Source of the DNA: Amycolatopsis roodepoortensis
GTDB taxonomy: Bacteria > Actinomycetota > Actinomycetes > Mycobacteriales > Pseudonocardiaceae
DNA length: 64,000 nucleotides
Direction: 5' to 3'
Assembly (NCBI RefSeq): GCF_014873915.1
Contig: NZ_JADBEJ010000008.1
Coordinates: forward strand, 930,001 to 994,000
The stretch's first letter is position 1; each line of letters begins with the position of its first letter. Both the position numbers and the translations under genes were made by a program. The notes below the pieces were generated by a model that saw nothing but the letters and a program-made list of their open reading frames with translations, was not told where the DNA came from and searched no databases. This document shows, one piece after another, positions 62,080 through 64,000 of the stretch.

Positions 62080-62847
62080 GTGGCCACACCTCCCGGGCAG
62101 GATCCGCAGCCCCTTCAGCAGCCGGACGCCCCGCCGGTGATCGTGTCGATTTCCGGATCCACGGACCCTGCGGGCAAACCGGTCCGGTCGGGCCGGCCTG
62201 AGCCCCGCAGGCTCGTCGCGGCGGGATTGGCCACTCTGGCCATGCTGCTCGCCGCCCTGGGCTGCCTCTTCCCGTTCTTCAGCATCGAGCATCGGTTCTC
62301 TTTCGATCGCAGCGACGCCGTCATGGTCGTGTTCATTCAAAGCGCGTGGGATACGAAGGTCCTTCAGCCCAACCAGCCTCCTTTCAGCGCACCGTCCACA
62401 CCTGTCGGTATTCCGGTCCTGATCGCCGCGGCGATCCTTCTGGCGGCCGTGATCGTCAGTGCCCGTGCCTCCCGCCTGCGGCGCCCGGGCGCTTTGGACC
62501 GATGGCTAACCACCATCGCGGCGGTGTTCCTCACCGGAGTCGTCGCGACTGCCGCCACCTTGAGTTTCGGGCGCACGATGGGCGAGTCCGTCGAGACGTC
62601 GACGACAGTGGGCGCGGGTATGTGGGCCCTCTTCGCCGCGGTCGTGGCCGCGGCGGGCGCGGCCGTCATGAGCCACCGCGTTCAGGACGACGAGGTCCCA
62701 GTGAGCGGCGACCCGAGCCTCGCGGACATGCCTACACCGAAGCACGGCATCTCCGTCGCGGTCCTCCCGCCGGAGCCTCAGCCGGAGAAGCCGGACTACT
62801 CCGCTTTCGCGCCTCCACCGGATCCTGGCGCGAAAGAGCGCGATTAG
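62080..62847 (+). CDS. Membrane protein of unknown function between rplO and secY
   Basis: A 255-aa protein. GTG 62080 is preferred to GTG 62044 because GGAAGGAT lies 6 bp upstream. About 40 hydrophilic Pro-rich residues precede four spans: about 45-65 (LVAAGLATLAMLLAALG), 108-128, 145-165 and 180-200. A Pro-rich cytoplasmic tail ends GAKERD, where the TAG stop comes from a palindromic repeat. No family recognised. Confidence 0.75.
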   Translation: MATPPGQDPQPLQQPDAPPVIVSISGSTDPAGKPVRSGRPEPRRLVAAGLATLAMLLAALGCLFPFFSIEHRFSFDRSDAVMVVFIQSAWDTKVLQPNQPPFSAPSTPVGIPVLIAAAILLAAVIVSARASRLRRPGALDRWLTTIAAVFLTGVVATAATLSFGRTMGESVETSTTVGAGMWALFAAVVAAAGAAVMSHRVQDDEVPVSGDPSLADMPTPKHGISVAVLPPEPQPEKPDYSAFAPPPDPGAKERD

Positions 62848-62865
62848 CCCGCTAAACGCGCTCGC
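62835..62865. repeat. Palindromic repeat supplying a stop codon
   Basis: GAGCGCGATTAGC / GCTAAACGCGCTC around CC, fully symmetrical except ATTA/TAAA. It carries the TAG (62845-62847) that ends the upstream gene, and the exporter starts 33 bp further. Confidence 0.9.
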
Positions 62866-62897
62866 GGCCGCCGATACGGTGGGGGAGGAGGTGGCCG

Positions 62898-63530
62898 ATG
62901 ACTTGGGCGGTGGTCTTTTTCGGAGCGGCGGTCCTCGTGGCTTTTACGCCAGGGGCGAACAACCTGCTCGGCATGCATCACGGCATGACGCAGGGGGCCT
63001 GGAAAGGGCTCGCCGGGCTGTTAGGCCGATTGGCCGCGTTCACGGTGCTCATCGCGGCCGTCGCCGCAGGGCTCGGGCAGCTCCTCGCGGCGTCGGAGCT
63101 TGCACTCACAGTGATCAAATGGGCGGGCGTCGCCTACCTGGTCTGGATCGGCGGGCGCCTGCTGTGGTCGACGTTCCGTGCCGGGGGAACCGCGCTGGTC
63201 CAGGCGCCGCGAGGCACTGAATCCGTACCCGCACTCCGGATCGCGAGGAAGGAATTCGTCGTCGCGATCACGAATCCGAAGGCGATCCTCATCTTCACGG
63301 CGTTCGTACCCCAGTTCATCGACGCAGCTCACGGCTCCTTTCCCGTTCAGATCGCGATTCTCGGCGCCGTCTACCTGCTCGCCGAGTTCGTGGCGGGCGC
63401 GACCTACATCGGGGCGGGCGCGCTCGTGAAGTCGCTCCGGCTGTCTCGCCGGGCGACTCGCAACGTCGACCGCGGCACCGGCGTCGTGCTTCTCGGCATG
63501 GCGGGCGCGCTCGCCACTTCGAGCTCCTGA
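62898..63530 (+). CDS. LysE/RhtB-family amino acid exporter
   Basis: A 210-aa polytopic protein with about six spans. The family start is MTWAVVFFGAAVLVAFTPGA with the TPGANNLL motif, then VIKWAGVAYLVWIGGRLLW (family YLxWLGxR) and ARKEFVVAITNPKAILIF (NPKA). These exporters expel amino acids or homoserine-type molecules; the substrate is not predictable. ATG 62898 after GGAGGTGGCCG. It ends 4 bp before a palindromic repeat. Confidence 0.88.
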   Translation: MTWAVVFFGAAVLVAFTPGANNLLGMHHGMTQGAWKGLAGLLGRLAAFTVLIAAVAAGLGQLLAASELALTVIKWAGVAYLVWIGGRLLWSTFRAGGTALVQAPRGTESVPALRIARKEFVVAITNPKAILIFTAFVPQFIDAAHGSFPVQIAILGAVYLLAEFVAGATYIGAGALVKSLRLSRRATRNVDRGTGVVLLGMAGALATSSS

Positions 63531-63533
63531 TCA

Positions 63534-63564
63534 CGGTGCGTTTAGCCCCCTAATCGCGATCCGG
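63534..63564. repeat. Palindromic repeat, single copy
   Basis: Asymmetric type, CGGTGCGTTTAG then four C then CTAATCGCGATCC, 4 bp after the exporter stop and before the secY leader. Confidence 0.88.
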
Positions 63565-63674
63565 TGGCCGGAAAAGTGAGGCACGGTAAGGCGATCTGTC
63601 AAGATCCGCGAGCGAGAAGCGGCGGCCGATCAACCCCGCGGACCAACCTTCGTCCGGAAAACCCACACGCACTG

Positions 63675-63837
63675 CGGACACGCCCTGTGAAGCTGTTAGA
63701 GTCGGCGACACGCTTCGGGACGAGTGTGCCCCGAAGCGTTCCTGGCTTGTGCCAGAAAGCTGTGTGTTCCCGCCGGCCCCAGGCCGGCCAAGCCGATCGT
63801 CGGTAAGACAGCCGACGACGCCGAGGAGGTTCCCCGC
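63675..63837 (+). promoter_or_regulatory. secY promoter and structured leader
   Basis: CGGACA (63675-63680) and TAGAGT (63697-63702), spacer 16 bp, form a fair promoter close in style to that of rpoB. The leader then holds a perfect 9-bp hairpin (63711-63719 with 63730-63738), a CTGGC-TTGT-GCCAG hairpin near 63743-63756 and a GGCCGG dyad near 63776-63789, before GAGGAGG (63823-63829). 63565-63674 shows nothing else. Confidence 0.5.
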
Positions 63838-64000
63838 GTGCTCAGCGCCTTCCGCTCGGCTCTAGCGACGCCGGATCTACGTAAGAAGATCCTGTTCACG
63901 CTAGCCATCGTCGCGGTCTACCGAATCGGTGCCACCATCCCGGCCCCGGGCATCTCGTATTCCGCCGTGCAGCAATGCACGGAGACCGGGTCGCAGGAGG
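63838..64000 (+). CDS. secY: Preprotein translocase subunit SecY, 5' part
   Basis: The first 54 residues, from GTG 63838, begin VLSAFRSALATPDLRKKILF and continue with TLAIVAVYRIGATIPAPGIS, the first transmembrane helix region of SecY. The gene runs off the window. In most bacteria secY directly follows rplO in the spc operon; here about 2.06 kb and its own promoter separate them. Confidence 0.95.
   Translation, partial: MLSAFRSALATPDLRKKILFTLAIVAVYRIGATIPAPGISYSAVQQCTETGSQE

Overview
The window is a high-GC actinobacterial chromosome segment, most like Amycolatopsis or a close relative in the Pseudonocardiales. The grounds are gene order (rpmG-hadA-hadB / tRNA-Trp-secE-nusG-rplK-rplA / rplJ-rplL / a full mce operon / rpoB-rpoC / rpsL-rpsG-fusA-tuf / S10-spc operons), strong G/C preference at third codon positions, many GTG/TTG starts, and the absence of hadC, which mycolate-making relatives carry. 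The genus is an inference; no 16S gene is present.

Layout. 1-7255: a partial minus-strand gene, a membrane-anchored GGDEF/EAL protein, tRNA-Thr(GGT), tRNA-Met(CAT), rpmG, hadAB, a secreted SGNH hydrolase, a 71-aa protein, an F420-type LLM oxidoreductase and a shrunken aspartate aminotransferase relic. 7340-13480: tRNA-Trp, secE, nusG, rplK, rplA, an alpha/beta hydrolase, a membrane protein, then rplJ-rplL behind a long leader. 13898-25464: one co-directional mce lipid-import operon (ATPase, two YrbE permeases, six MCE proteins, two Mce-associated proteins). 25606-34980: an unrecognised helical protein, then rpoB-rpoC.

35117-46698 is the accessory part: an LAXTG surface protein, a decayed vanX/ddpX-like dipeptidase gene, a probable operon of a secreted SBP56/methanethiol-oxidase-like propeller with a CopD-like membrane protein, two 77-aa secreted peptides and an MmpS-like protein, then a GNAT enzyme, a membrane protein and three type VII secretion-associated genes. 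46870-61870: a small ORF, the str operon (rpsL-rpsG-fusA-tuf) and the S10/spc ribosomal operons (rpsJ to rplO). 61882-64000: repeats, a membrane protein, a LysE-type exporter and the 5' end of secY with its own leader.

The most striking feature that no gene explains is a dispersed palindromic repeat: 24 copies by eye, built on arms GGATCGCGTTTAGC / GCTAAACGCGATCC around a 2-bp centre, found only between genes or at gene ends and in several cases supplying the stop codon of the adjoining gene. All positions come from manual reading; no alignment, folding or database search was run.
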